DNA of 64,000 bases from Ascaris suum. Its lineage: Eukaryota; Nematoda; Chromadorea; Rhabditida; Ascarididae. The notes below the pieces were generated by a model. The model saw only the letters and a program-made list of their open reading frames with translations, searched no databases and was not told the origin of the DNA. Position 1 is the first letter of the stretch. Every line of letters starts with the position of its first letter. Where the stretch lies: contig CM024188.1 in NCBI GenBank assembly GCA_013433145.1, positions 10,406,345 to 10,470,344 on the forward strand, written 5' to 3'. Both the position numbers and the translations under genes were made by a program. This document shows positions 48,050 through 59,977 of this stretch, piece by piece.

Positions 48050-51000
48050 ATGCCGTCAAAGCAACAACACAACATCACTACTGATTCGTCAGCTATCGCT
48101 GTGAGACGCAACAAAACTAAATGTGACTCAGCGAGTGCACTAGCGAAATGTGCTGGTTGCTCGTCTCTGAAATTTCTCGATATGGGGTTTATTTATAAAC
48201 GTTTTTACCGTTGCACAGATTGGATCTGTTTGAGCGAGCTAGCTGCGTGCTGTGCTGTTTTGCTGATGTTTACTGATGAAAACTCAGGTATGCATAGAGG
48301 TTCAGGTCGACGATACCTTTGAACCAGGTAAGATGAAACCGCTCTTGTTTACCTGCTTAGTCACCGTTGAGCAACTCAACATTTTCCTTGCTTTTTTTGA
48401 AATTCTGACGGCAAGTCTGGGTGAAACCCAGTTCCATTCGCGACCGATAATGCGACTAGTACCTGATTTAACCTATGACTGCATGGCTAAGTGAGTGTTG
48501 AACCCGCCCTCCCCCACATGACAAAATGCAGACTCCGAGTGGTCGACAGTGCCCGTGCAATGTGGAAAATAAAGGTGTAGCACCTTTTGTTCATGATACA
48601 GGAGTTCTGGCATATATCAAATGGGTCACTTGCTCGATATTCACATATTTGTCTTACTTCCTGTTCTGGCCAAGTCCCGAGTAGGTGTAAAGCGATCGGG
48701 ACCATTTTTAACCTGTACATGAATTTGGGAATATCAGAGCCGTATGGTATAACCCCGCCATCTCGTATATAGCTTATTATCAGTGATAGGAAGCGATAGG
48801 TACAATCATGTGACCATCCACCTTTTTCGGTGGTGGAATGGATGAATGCTCGTGTTGTTGGTTGTTTGCATAATTGCCACGGTTCTTCTTATGAACGGTA
48901 TGTTTGAGCACAACGTCGACTGTAACAAACCGAATGAAGTTGTGTAGACTTCTCGCTCATGTTCCAAAAAATCAGCCCCGACATCCAAGGCAAACATGTT
49001 ATGTTCAGCTTTCGTGTTCGGGATCCCGACAATCGGTGCTCCGAAACGAAACTTGGTGGCCTTCGCAATTCGACAGTCCCAAAAGTTGAGCCCTCGAACA
49101 TTTCATGGTAACCAGCACTTCGTTTAGCCGTGAATTTTCATGAAATTTGTGCCCTTTGGTTTGATTTCAGCTGGACGGATATATTTTGCGCCTGCGTCTT
49201 TTCCATGAGGTTATATGGAACTGTGATCAGGTTAGCACAGGGTTCGGGAAGTGGTGTTTCTTAGTTATCTCTTTCTCCATCTTTCGTGTTGTCGGTCTCT
49301 TTTGCAGTTGCAATAGAAGCTAGAACGAAAACTCGTCCTTTAAAAAAAAAAAACGCGTAGCGCTTTTCTTTTTTCTTTTAAATGGCGTTGAGAATTTTAT
49401 TGTTGTATTTGTATTTTTTTAACCTTCTAGTAAATAACAGATTAAGAATGAGAACGACAGGTGTGACTCGCTACCTGTATTTAATAAAACCGCTTTCTAC
49501 TATTATTTCAGTATGCTTTTCGTAAGATTTCGCACTTTAAATTTCTCGTTTGCATTAGAAGGCAACGCTAAGCATAATACCCTTAACATTCTTATACGTA
49601 AAACACTTTCCTAGCCTTTATTTGCTTATCTATCCGGCAATTTCGTTGTTTTTTCCTACGAAATTTTCCGTAACAGAAGTCTTACCGGTATCTCCGGCAC
49701 ATACCCCTGATATAGGCGCAAAACAAGTACCCAGAAAGCACCGGTTAAACGCTTCATATCGACTAAAAAGAAAACAGAACAAGACGCCGGCAATTTTTTA
49801 TTGTGATATGCACGTACGATTGGATCCGGCAATCCTTCCATTAGTGACGCAGCTGCAGTCTTACCAACGATCGAATAGTTCTTTTTGGCAACGAATACGG
49901 GTTCAGTTCAATCCTGGTCTCAGTCGCAAGGGGTATCGAGCTTAAACCAAACCCTTCGATAACCACGTCCTCATGATAACGGTGCCATCACGTCCTCATG
50001 ATAACCGTGCCACCTCTGCTTAGTGTTGAAAACTCGCTATGTTCGGCTAGGCTTTACACGGACGTGAGAAGTGCCAGTACACCGACTTAGCGCGAGCCTT
50101 GAATGTGAAAGTCATGTTCGTAGCTCCTGATCCATACTATTTTATGATGCTCTTCTCAAAGTTTACTCGTAATGAAAGACAGCCAGTTTAATTTCAGCTG
50201 GCAGCAGATATTCGGCGTTTATTTGCAAAATTCAGTCCGATGGCTCTTCACCGCGCTTTACCACCACCTGCTAGCGATCAGACATTGAGGAGTGATCCAA
50301 TTTCCAATATTGCCACGGTAGACTTAAACATCCGAGAGCCTTGGGTCCTCAAGCCCTTTGAGAGTTAGGTTGACGGTGTCAGTATAGATACCTCCTTTCC
50401 ACCAGTAATTTTTTCTGTATGTTTCATTTCTATCCAGTACAGCATTTTGTTGTCTTGTATTTGCAGAGAATAATATGTTCAGAAATAAGGATTTGCATAC
50501 TGAGGTACGGCGTAAAGGAATCCATCGTCTTCGATAGTATTTTGATAGAGCAGAGAAAAGGCAGCCTAAGTCAAGCGTACCGGCCAGCATATCCTTGATT
50601 CTAACTCAGCCACGTATTAAAAAAAACGTAAATTGGATATACTGAAGAAGAAAGCGTGACCTCGACCGTGGGTAAAAACCGCAGTGGGGCCAGCAGCTCA
50701 TTGGATGGAATAAGACGGTTCGATCGGCCAAGCCGGTGAGCGTAATCGCAAGAAAAAGAAAGGATCTGTCGAGACGAGATTTGTCGACTCACTTTACTGT
50801 CTTTTATTGCGAGTGATATGACATTATTTAAGTGGTATACTTGTGCGCAGCTGCGAGACGATCGCTTAAAGAGAGGAAATATAATGAAATCAGTGAGAGT
50901 GCTGGTCGGATAGAGTCGGTTAACGTTTCAGGTTTGGCTAACTTTGATCCGTCACGTTGCTTTAAAGCAGTTTGCGACACAATCACATGCACGTTGCATC

Positions 51001-51423
51001 CAGGTGTTACCGAACTAACATCGGCTAATGGTTATTGAATTAACGCATGTGCGTATTGCTGAACTCGATAAGTTGAATGCACTGATGAATTCTACAAAGT
51101 CACCTCCCCTCCCACTCTCCCCTCTCCTTCTGCCTCCTTCCCTAGTTCTTTCTCCCACTGTAGAGCAAAGAAAGAAGAAAGTCAAGGGTGTGCGATAATA
51201 AAAGGGTGATACGGACTTCAGTGGGTCTGTTGCCTTTTCCGTGAATTATTATGATAGTTTAACACAGCAAACGTAACAAAGTCGTGTCGGGTATAGCTGG
51301 ACCCGTTGAAAGGATGCACTCAATGCTGGTCTTTAAGGTATATCATGCTGCGTCTTCCCATCAATCAACGTGAGCATCTGCCCGTGCGCTTATGTTATAT
51401 GATTGCAGGGGTCACTATATTAG
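48050..51423 (+). CDS. Unrecognised multi-exon gene; faint SPC25-like fold possible
   Basis: Exons (plus): 48050-48100 (MPSKQQHNITTDSSAIA), 48288-48327, 48948-49084, 49171-49209, 50198-50317, 50932-51003, and perhaps 51409-51423 ending in TAG. Most junctions have good sites (TTTGATTTCAG, TTTAATTTCAG, ACGTTTCAG; CAG|GTAAGA, GCT|GTGAGA) and all phases agree, giving about 157 aa. The middle reads TFEPDFSLMFQKISPDIQGK and HVMFSFRVRDPDNRCSETKL, followed by RLRLFHELAADIRRLFAKF. This recalls the C-terminal domain of the kinetochore subunit Spc25 (F.F..IdP....F.FSL, then a helix ending vRk.F), but the long N-terminal coiled coil is absent. The function is unknown. The last exon would share its acceptor with PDP in another frame, which is suspicious. 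Confidence 0.4.
49964..50013. repeat. 25-bp direct tandem duplication
   Basis: CACGTCCTCATGATAACGGT and following GCCAT, repeated twice with one base difference (CGGTG / CCGTG), within an intron of the unrecognised gene. Confidence 0.9.
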
Positions 51424-54400
51424 CACCAAAGAAATGTGCAGCTCCATCCAAGTGCTCTAAGAGGGGAACAGATGATGCTGAAGTTGAGGAACGGTTTCCT
51501 ACGTGAAGTTCGACGTGGCGTGCGTGCGTCAAGAGCTACCGCAGATGCACAGTTACGTGCAGCCGAGCGTGCATGTGTACTCTCGGATGGGGCTGTTGCA
51601 CGTGTCGACGTCGCGCAGTTGCCGGCGAATCGTCCCATTGAGGATTTTTATGCGTCTGCTAAGTGTATTTCCTCGAACGCCTTTCTTTTCGGTTCGTTTC
51701 CTTCCATTCATGGGCTTCTCACCTTTCCTTTAGGGATCGCACCCGAATACGTCCCCATACTAATCTTTGATGTTTTAGTGGCTTGTTTCCTCTATAGATT
51801 GTTATCAATTGGCAGGCGGAATTGATGCAGTATATTATCAGTCGTGCAAATGGCCACATCAACCATTGTTATATATAACAGTCGATAATATTAAAAAATT
51901 TGCATACACATTGCATCATATACGTAGTATATGTGTTATGTGTTCTAATACAAACAACGAAGTTCATGGGTCATCATAGAGAAACGCGCTGAAATATACG
52001 AAATTAAATGTTGTAATCAGTGAAATAATTGTACAAATATTTCCAACTATTATGGCATTACACACGTTCACTTCGTTTGCGTTATTTTGAGTTGTTTCAT
52101 TTGAGCGTTGCGATTACAATCTTCATTCATTGAGTTTGATCAGAGTTTATTGTATTGTTTGCACGACACAATGCTCCAAAAATTGTAAATAGCACTTAGA
52201 TGATTGCAATAAACGCTGAATTGTAGAAAAAATTGTAAATTACCCCATTCAATAATATCGTAGAAATTCATATGATGCAAAATTCTTTTTCATTCGTATT
52301 TTGTCCCGTTTCTTCAAGAGAAATTCATTTCCTCAATTCCTTATCGATTTATTGCTAAGTTTAGGGCAAAGATACGATGTTGGTCACTTCGAGAGTCATT
52401 TCATTCGGTGATCAAGCACTTTCATCGATAATCTTGCTGTTTTAGGGACTTAAAACCATGCTCTATTAGATCGTTCAATCTTATGACTTATCGTTATTAC
52501 CTAAGAGACTTAATTCCGTTAGTGATAATGGTTGAAGCATCAAGAATAAAAATCGCGAACAGGTCAGAAGGACGTATGCGTCACCTCTTCTTTATAGTTT
52601 TATGTTTTACTTCAGTTACTTCATTTTATTTGTATTTGTGATTCGCCATATCGATTCTGTCTCTTATCTTAAAGTACCGCTTAGAAGAACCATTGAATAT
52701 ATGTAAGTTCCTCTATGTCACACTTTATAAACCACTTCCACGGTCTCCTGTGCTCCCTTCTCAGCGTCACGATTAGAAGATGGGCAGATTTCAAAATCCA
52801 CTTGGTAGGCATCAAATTAAAGTCAACCATTTCAAAGCAACTCTAGCATGAGCCCTCCTTATTGTCTATTAGAGATTCTGTAAGTGCTCGCACTTATAAT
52901 TTGTGATGCTTCTAGTTGGGTACTTCATTGATTTGCGTTTATTTATTAGGCGTATTCGATGGACATGGTGGTCCGTCGTGCAGTCGGCATGTTTCATCAC
53001 GGCTATTCGATTATATCTGTGCGTCAGTGCTGCCGAAACATATAGTTGTGAATGTGCCGCTGCACGAGCGAATTCAGTGGCTCTTCTCAAGTGCTGATCC
53101 CCAGCTCTCTGCTGATTTCCAGTTTGTCACTTCTATTTGTTTGCAGCCTTTACTGGTTTAAGTAAATACAGAGACATGGATAGTTGAATGCGTTTTGCGC
53201 TTTCGATTAATTGCACCCATAATCACTTTTGATATTATTCCATCAAAAACCGGCTTATACATTCTGTTTGCTCTCAAGTGCCTAGGATATTTCCTTTTTT
53301 TGAGGGGAAAGGGAGGGAGGAGGGAAATTAAGAAACTGCTTTCATTTATTTCGGGCATCCATCAGACGGAGTTGAGAAAGGCCATCTCGGCAGTATTGCA
53401 TGTTATGAGGTTTGAGCTTACCAAATAAGGTGCAGAGTGTTGTTATGAGATGTTTGTATCTCGATAAGCCTAAAATCGCAATTGCCGTATTTAGCTGTTC
53501 CAGAACGAATGCCGACTCGAATACATGGATTAATAAGAATTTGATTTGAAGTAGCAAATAGTTTCTATTTCTCATTTATAGTCTTCGTCCTACATGCACA
53601 CGTGGTTGTGTCTATACACGGGCAGCTGTCTTCCTAGTTTTGTGGATAAGGGAAAAGGCATGGGTATTGATCATGCGGTTGTACAACAAGTAATTCAATA
53701 CCGAACGGTTGGCGTCCAACACCTATGAATTTGCATTTTTCTTTTGTTTAAGGTGCTTTCCATGTTTGTAGTTGTATGTTGTTTCGTCGGTGCATTTTAT
53801 ACACTGCAGGGAGGAACACATGAAGAATGTGGAGGAATTCCATCGGAGGGCAAAGAATGATTCAGAGACGTCGACTGTTCGGAAGGCGCTACAGGCGGCG
53901 TTCACTGCCTTAGATGATGACATTGCCAAAGGGGCGCTGCCCGATGCTCAGGGACGTGTTTCTAGGTTAGGTCGTTTGTGTTGCATTTCAAGTGTGAAAA
54001 ATGAAGCTGTCTGGTCAACGATTGCTACTAAAAACTTTTTTGTTATTTGTGTTTTTTGTGGTCACTATTAAGGTCAGCGGTAGTCAGCGGTGCAAAATTA
54101 CTTTAGCACGGAGAGTGCAGGAAGTGCAAGAAGCGATTCCGACCTCAGACGAGATCGAGATTTGAATCCTCGCTGTTCCTTGCACTTTTCGTTCTCGTCG
54201 TACTAGTGATGGCACACAAAATGCGCTTTTCGCAGCCGTTCTGTTATTAGTTACATCAAAGGTAGGCGGCTGTTTGCGCAAAGTTGGCTATTCAATTGTC
54301 ATTAACGAATGTTTTGTGCAGTTATTTTGTTCGCATTGTAAGTCCGTTTATTTCTTTTCCGTCCACATAAATCTTTTCTACTCTCTTGGAATAATCCAGT

Positions 54401-56751
54401 GCTTTTCGCTCTCAAAAAAAATTCTCGCTTCTGATTTATAGGAAATATATGAGGATAGCTAGCACCCCATAGTTAAAACGAGAGTCATGTTCCAATACTC
54501 TTTTTTTTTTCTGATAGGTGAATAATGTTGATGTATAATATCTTCACTTTACTTCGGCCATTTTATTCCAAATTCTGGGATGACGATCTATGCGAAGTGC
54601 TTTCACTTGTTCGAAGGGTGAGATTTTGTGTGGTCTACGTTGAAGAGGTGATGATGCGATTGATAGATGTCGGTGAAAGAGGAGAAAGATTTATCAAAAA
54701 TATGGCTGTTGTTATGTTACACATCCATAAGGTTGCATAGTGATTTAAAGCAGCGTTTCTAATCATTGAAATATACTCAGCAGTGGTTACATCAAAGTTG
54801 AGTGGTAAATTGGGAACCAAAAGTTTTTGAATAGTTGAATTAATAGAATAGATGTTAATTTAATGCAGGTCATTAGCCAGTGTGGCAGCGTCGGGTTCGT
54901 GTGCAGTGGTCGCCCACCTCAGAGAGGATCATATTCACGTTGCGAACGTTGGTGATAGTGCCGCCGTGCTTGGCGTTTGCAATCATGGTATCGTCTCTGC
55001 GCGACTTCTGTCGAGACCGCATTGCATCGACAATACCGACGAGGTAATGTTCATTCTGTGATTACTCTCTGTGTCCTTTTCTGGTCATGAAAAAGAATAC
55101 TCAACAGAAGAACGCATTTACCTCTATAATCCATCCTTCTATTATGGAAACGGAACTTCCGTCAGGAGCAAGGTGACCGGGTCATTGCTTAACGCCATTG
55201 CGCTGAAACGGTCAAATTCCTAATTGACTGCGAACAAACTGGCTTGAATCGATATTGACATTTCACCCTCCGATTCGCAAGACATGTGATTTTCGTTCAT
55301 CTAAGAAAGTTGTCAGTTAAGTGCCAATGTCACCAGGATCTTTATTTGTGCTTTTCGCATTGTGTTGTACTTTCCGTTTACCTTACTTTCATAATGAAGG
55401 TAAAACGACTTCGAAGTGCTCATCCAATAGCTGAATCTACAACAATCCTTCGTGCTGGTCGCCTACTTGGAGAGCTTTATCCCCTGAGGGCTTTCGGTGA
55501 TGTGCGCTACAAATGGCCCGCCGAACTTCAGAAGACCGTACTCGAGCCACTCGGTGATACTGCGCCACAGGGACTTTTAACACCGCCTTACTTGACTGCC
55601 TTACCTGAGGTGAGGACGTTTCGATATTTTTAATTAGAGGTTTCTAATGTTCGGGTATTATACCGCCATATTTTTGACTAAAATGCGCTTCTAACGTTTG
55701 AATGATAAGATCGCCTGACATTTTTTGCTCGTGGAGGCAGGACAGTGATTTGCTCTCGAATATCCTTATTGTTGATAAGTTGATGAAGGCGATCTATGGT
55801 GCATTTTGGCAGCCCAGCTGAATTTCACAGTTCAGGTACTTTATCATCGGCTCACTCCCAACGACCGTTTTTTGGTGTTAGCATCGGATGGCTTATGGGA
55901 ATGGCTTGAACCTGATATTGTCGTTCGTCTTATTTCGGACCACGCCGTCGGTGCACAAACCCTCACCGCATATCAGCCGCAGCCTGGTATCACCCTCGCC
56001 CAGGTAGAACTTCTTATGTAATACACGGTAGTTGTTGTTTTAGGACACCACTTCGTCACAGTTAGTCAGGATTACTTAAGTTTCCTTATAGGATCAATTA
56101 ATGAATGCCGTTGAAATTCTCACTGCAATGATTCATCGTGCGTCTATTTCTTCGGTTTGCTCGTTATAAGACAGTTCATCACAGACCTGTGGAAACATCT
56201 TAATGGCCTAAGCCTCTGTGAGGGGAGGATAGTCATTGACGCATCATGCGTCATTTGTTAGGGGAATATTGCGGCTTCGAAATGTTTAGGAATTTTCTAA
56301 TCCATTCACGGCCAATTTCGCTGTAAGCTTTCTTACCTTGGATCATAGTGACGAGGTAGTATTTTAAGGCGAAGCACTGAGAGAACAGTTTTCACTTGGT
56401 TTGTACTGCGTCTGAGTTTCAGTTTTTTGGGCTTTAATTCTTTCTTATTTATTTGAAGGAATAGGCAGTACTTTTGCGCCACCTTCAAGCTTTGAGTTGC
56501 AGGTGCGAGATGAACTTAGGCAGCGTTTTGCGGGCGAAAGCAAGAAGCCACTAGACGAGAACAGCGCAACGCATGTCTTGCGGCACGCGTTAGGCGGTTG
56601 TTCAGGAGGTACCGAAACACAGTACCGCCGCCTCACCGACATGCTGCAGCTACCGGCAGGCATGGCGAGAAATTACCGCGATGACATAACCATTATTGTT
56701 ATCCATTTCAACCAAAGCTACATCGAGTCGCTCGCATACAGTGAGAGTTAA
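51409..56751 (+). CDS. pdp-1: Pyruvate dehydrogenase phosphatase, catalytic subunit (PPM/PP2C family)
   Basis: Mitochondrial matrix phosphatase that reactivates pyruvate dehydrogenase by dephosphorylating E1-alpha. Exons: 51553-51691, 52950-53125, 53366-53409, 53810-53965, 54869-55043, 55400-55609, 55836-56003, 56503-56751 (TAA), all in frame. Landmarks in order: QLPANRPIED, GVFDGHGG (metal Asp), LDDDIAKGALPDA, VANVGDSAAVLGV, RLLGELYPLRAFGDVRYKW, LTPPYLTALPE, RFLVLASDGLWEWL, RDDITIIVIHF. All PPM metal-binding Asp are present. The start is ambiguous. Either ATG at 51472, read through to 51691, giving an Arg-rich presequence-like MMLKLRNGFLREVRRGVRAS; or a 43-nt exon 51409-51451 (HYISTKEMCSSIQ, resembling the family Y(L/I)(T/S)...) joined over a 101-nt intron, which needs an unseen upstream exon. 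The 44-nt exon 53366-53409 is fixed mainly by phase. Confidence 0.94.
51692..52949. other. PDP intron after the QLPAN exon
   Basis: 1.26 kb, AT-rich, no other feature seen. The remaining PDP introns (largest 53966-54868) also show nothing else. Confidence 0.5.
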
Positions 56752-57575
56752 GCAATATCGTATGAGTCAGCCCATCAACAAAGTGAGTATGCAAAGCAGT
56801 GAGCATATATGAAGTTATCACAGAAGTTCTTCCTCACCTACTAAATGGAGTGGAGCATGACATGTCGAAAAAAGCTGAGTAGGCGACAGTGAGGCTGTTA
56901 GAGTTGGAAATAATAAAAGTCTCGTACTGACGGACTTAAGCTATTCTTTAGATGATTACCTGTTGCTTATGTGGAAGGATACAAGTGGTGAGGGAATTTA
57001 GGATGGAGGTTTGCTCGTATTGCTTATTTAGTGCCAGACGTTTGCTTTGTTTGTATGTGTCTTTGCTCAAGATTTGCAAATGGTGAGTTTAATGTGTGGT
57101 TCATTTTCAAAGTAACATTAATAAATGAATGAAACGTTGTTCAAGATCCGTATGTACGTTTCGGTGACAGGTACTTCCAAAAAACCTTGAAAATGCTGTG
57201 AATGTTTTTCGGTTCCCCTCTTTCAACATCTATCGGCATTCCACCGCCGATTTCAGTTCAGCCATTTGTATGTTTATAGCGTATTTAGGTGGATAATTCG
57301 TTTTTCAGTCTAAATGAGCGCGTATCCGGTACATGTTTACGTTATTTAAAGAACGCTTGGTTAGATTCTCCAAATTATAGACTGCAGCGTTCGTATTCGT
57401 TGACAGTCTTTTTGCAATTTCAGAACGCTTCAAGGGGCCATAAATTCGAATGCTGTATTGAGTTTTGAGATTGGCTTGAGTTCACCAACATAGGCCTTAG
57501 ACGAACACTTTCCTTTCCGTTTATCTCTCACCAGGCAATTAAATGCTTTGCTTGCCATTTCTCCATCAAATGCTC
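56752..57575. other. Region between PDP and the convergent SS18-like gene
   Basis: It holds the PDP 3' UTR with its poly(A) signal and a second possible signal AATAAA near 57120. No further gene seen. Confidence 0.5.
56912..56917 (+). terminator. Poly(A) signal AATAAA for PDP
   Basis: AATAAA 161 nt after the PDP stop codon, followed by GT-rich sequence. Confidence 0.65.
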
Positions 57576-57776
57576 CTAGTCGTTAAATGGTATACTGTAA
57601 AGGGATTCAAGTTGGCTTGTGTTATATGCACGGTGCTGCAACATTTCCGTTCCCTGCCATCGCATAATGTCGCTGTACTCACCCAGTAGTTGACGGGGTA
57701 GATGAGAAGTGTGAAGAGTCGACTTGCTTCTACTGCGGGATGCGACGTTGTTGCTTTGCCTAGACGATGACATGTG
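57576..57776 (-). CDS. Candidate last exon of the SS18-like gene
   Basis: Acceptor GAATGGCAG, then 66 open codons beginning HMSSSRQSNNVASRSRSKST and ending LYSIPFND before the stop, Ser/Arg/Gln-rich. It begins in phase 0, matching the donor at 59978. It would close a short SS18 of about 143 aa without the usual QPGY-rich tail, so more exons may be missing. Alternatively, a consensus donor inside it (CTG G|GTGAGT at 57683) would make 57773-57683 the first exon of a different gene, and its phase even fits the ORP9 acceptor at 47186. Confidence 0.38.
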   Translation of the reverse strand, partial: HMSSSRQSNNVASRSRSKSTLHTSHLPRQLLGEYSDIMRWQGTEMLQHRAYNTSQLESLYSIPFND

Positions 57777-59977
57777 CTGCCATTCAGTGTCTCTTCATGT
57801 CACCTCTTCAGTGGTGTAGTGACCACAGGCTGGATGATATTGGTTAATCTGAATACAAGGAGAGAGAGGCAGGGAAAAATAAAGATCGGCCTACCAAGTA
57901 ATCCAAGATAACGTACGAACGCGAGAATGATCAGTACGGTTATGATGCAAAAGAAGAACGAAGCGAAGGGGTGAAATGTGGCAGGCGATCAAATGTAAAA
58001 TAGCTTCACAGCAAATATACTTGATTAGTGGGAAATTTCGCACGGTGGCAGAACTAGAAAGCGCATCTTCATTTACCATGCCGTGTGCCAAAGAACACCA
58101 ACGTTTTTGATATCTCCACATTTTTAGTTACACGGATCTGAATGGAGGTGTAACCAGAAAATTCTCTCGAGTAGACAGAGGCGCAATCGGAGGTAGTGGT
58201 GTGCGAACTGCGCCCCTGTTAATAGCACACATGTTTTCGATTAAGGTTAGTCCGAAGCGACACTCTTTCAAAGGAATGGCAGTGCAACCGGATACGTTAC
58301 CACTACATCACTGACCCTAACTTATCTGACCCGCTGCAGCATTCAAAACGACGCGTCCCCTCCTTAAGCATCAACCCATTAATACTTTTGTTGCCTTTTC
58401 CTCTTTCACTTTCCTTCCCCTATATACTATCCAAGTACCCTGGATTAACAATCACCCTCTCATATCCCTCGCTTCACACCTCCGACGCTGAAATAATTTA
58501 CAGCCGAGCTTCCGCGTTCCATACAGGTGAAGCCATTACAGTAGTTCATGAAGACACAGTCCACAGACAAAGCGTTCAGTAAAAGAGAACGGTAGGTTGA
58601 AAGCATATCAAGTTGCGGTAGTTCCAGCTTCTCGCTAAAGGGTTCCAATTCAATAAGATCCCATTCCTCCACATAACGGAACAGTTACAGATTACCAAGG
58701 GAGGGGGGGGGGGGGGGAAGTTTACTTTGCGACACAGTTGGCACTGAATCATAATTCGGCCTCATGTGAACAGAAATCATTCGTTTTATGAACTCTGCAA
58801 TGGAAGTGTTTTATAAAGACCAAAACTCTAAGTGCTCCAACGAGACATCTGATTAAAGACCAAAACAACATTGACCGTTCAAATCGGCTTGGATGCCGCT
58901 GTCATTCTAATCGTACCAAATAAGACGTTTGGCGGGTCGTTTACAGAGCTAACGCTAATCAAATTCATCATTCACATCCGCCAGTCTTATGCCTGACGAT
59001 CAAACGGCAACCGGAAAAGCTAACTTTGCTACATTCCCGTCAAAACAGTATTAAACAATTCGATCCTATTTCGTCAATTGCCTCCGGGTATTCTAATCAA
59101 CTAGACATTTGCTGCAGACATTGTCAAGCCGTCGAGTTTCCTACCGAGAACACTTGTTCGTTGAGTTTTTGTGTTACATATGAAGTTTGTTGAGTTATGT
59201 GTGTATGAAGTTATGAAGTCAGTGTCGTATTAGGTGCGAGAAATAATTCACCTCAATCCAAATGCAACTTTTTCCACATTTCAAGGTCATGTGATCCGTC
59301 TGCGAATTGCTTCATCAGCAGTTAACGGTACTCGTTTCTTGAGCGTTATTCATCTGTCATTTTGGCGCACAAGCTTTCTGCTTTAAGACTGAGAGATGTC
59401 TTCGCTCGTCTGGTCCTCCTCGACCGAGCTCCAGCCCTAAAAGTCAAAAAAAGAACGATAAAGAGACCAAACACATTGAAGCAAATATCATGCAGCTATC
59501 TAACGGAATCGCTTTCAAATAACAACAGATATTGGCATATTAGTCTCTTCTTTTGTCCAAATTGGGGCGTTCTGTTTGCTGAAGCATATTGCCATTCGGA
59601 CACACTAAGCAAAACTGATTTTGTGTTCTTCTCATTACAACTGAAGGAAAATGATGTCCAATTTTCACTTAAGAAGTCACATATCGCCGTGGTCATTTTC
59701 CATATATTGATTAACCGATCCAATGAAATGGGTGTGACCGGGATTACCTTTTTGGCTGCATGTGGCTGCTTGGTTGCCACGAAACGTGCATTACTATACT
59801 ATACATTACTATACAACATCAATTTCCGCTTCTAAGACTACCACCATTCGACACTGACATTCATTTGACTCGTCACACCGATGTCTATTATTTTTTGAAG
59901 GCAACTCCTCGCAAATTGTGTGTCGACGTTAAAATGGCATGGAAAATGATTAAAAACGATAAATTTAAGTAACAAAC
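57777..59977. other. Probable SS18-like intron 2
   Basis: It includes a 15-G run at 58703-58717 and a 70-codon minus-strand frame at 58460-58672 (MEEWDLIELEPFSEKLELPQ) that looks protein-like but lacks an acceptor. Overlapping open frames on both strands at 59362-59835 are unassigned. Confidence 0.4.
58703..58717. repeat. Poly-G tract of 15
   Basis: Uninterrupted G run on the plus strand. C runs of 11, 11 and 13 occur at 24169-24179, 34479-34489 and 41151-41163. Confidence 0.95.

Noticed and set aside
48414..48490. Plus-strand exon with donor GCTAA|GTGAGTG (SLGETQFHSRPIMRL)
   Set aside because: Good donor, but its acceptor gives a phase that cannot join the exon at 48288-48327; that exon joins 48948 cleanly instead.
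53581..53690. Possible PDP exon containing FVDKGKGMGIDHAVVQQ
   Set aside because: No counterpart in the PDP family, and the phases of the flanking exons are already satisfied by 53366-53409.
57683..57773. First exon of the ORP9 gene, which would nest PDP inside a 10-kb intron on the other strand
   Set aside because: Phase fits, but the exons at 47568-48005 and a spliced-leader site at 47187 are simpler, and SS18 lies just upstream on the same strand.
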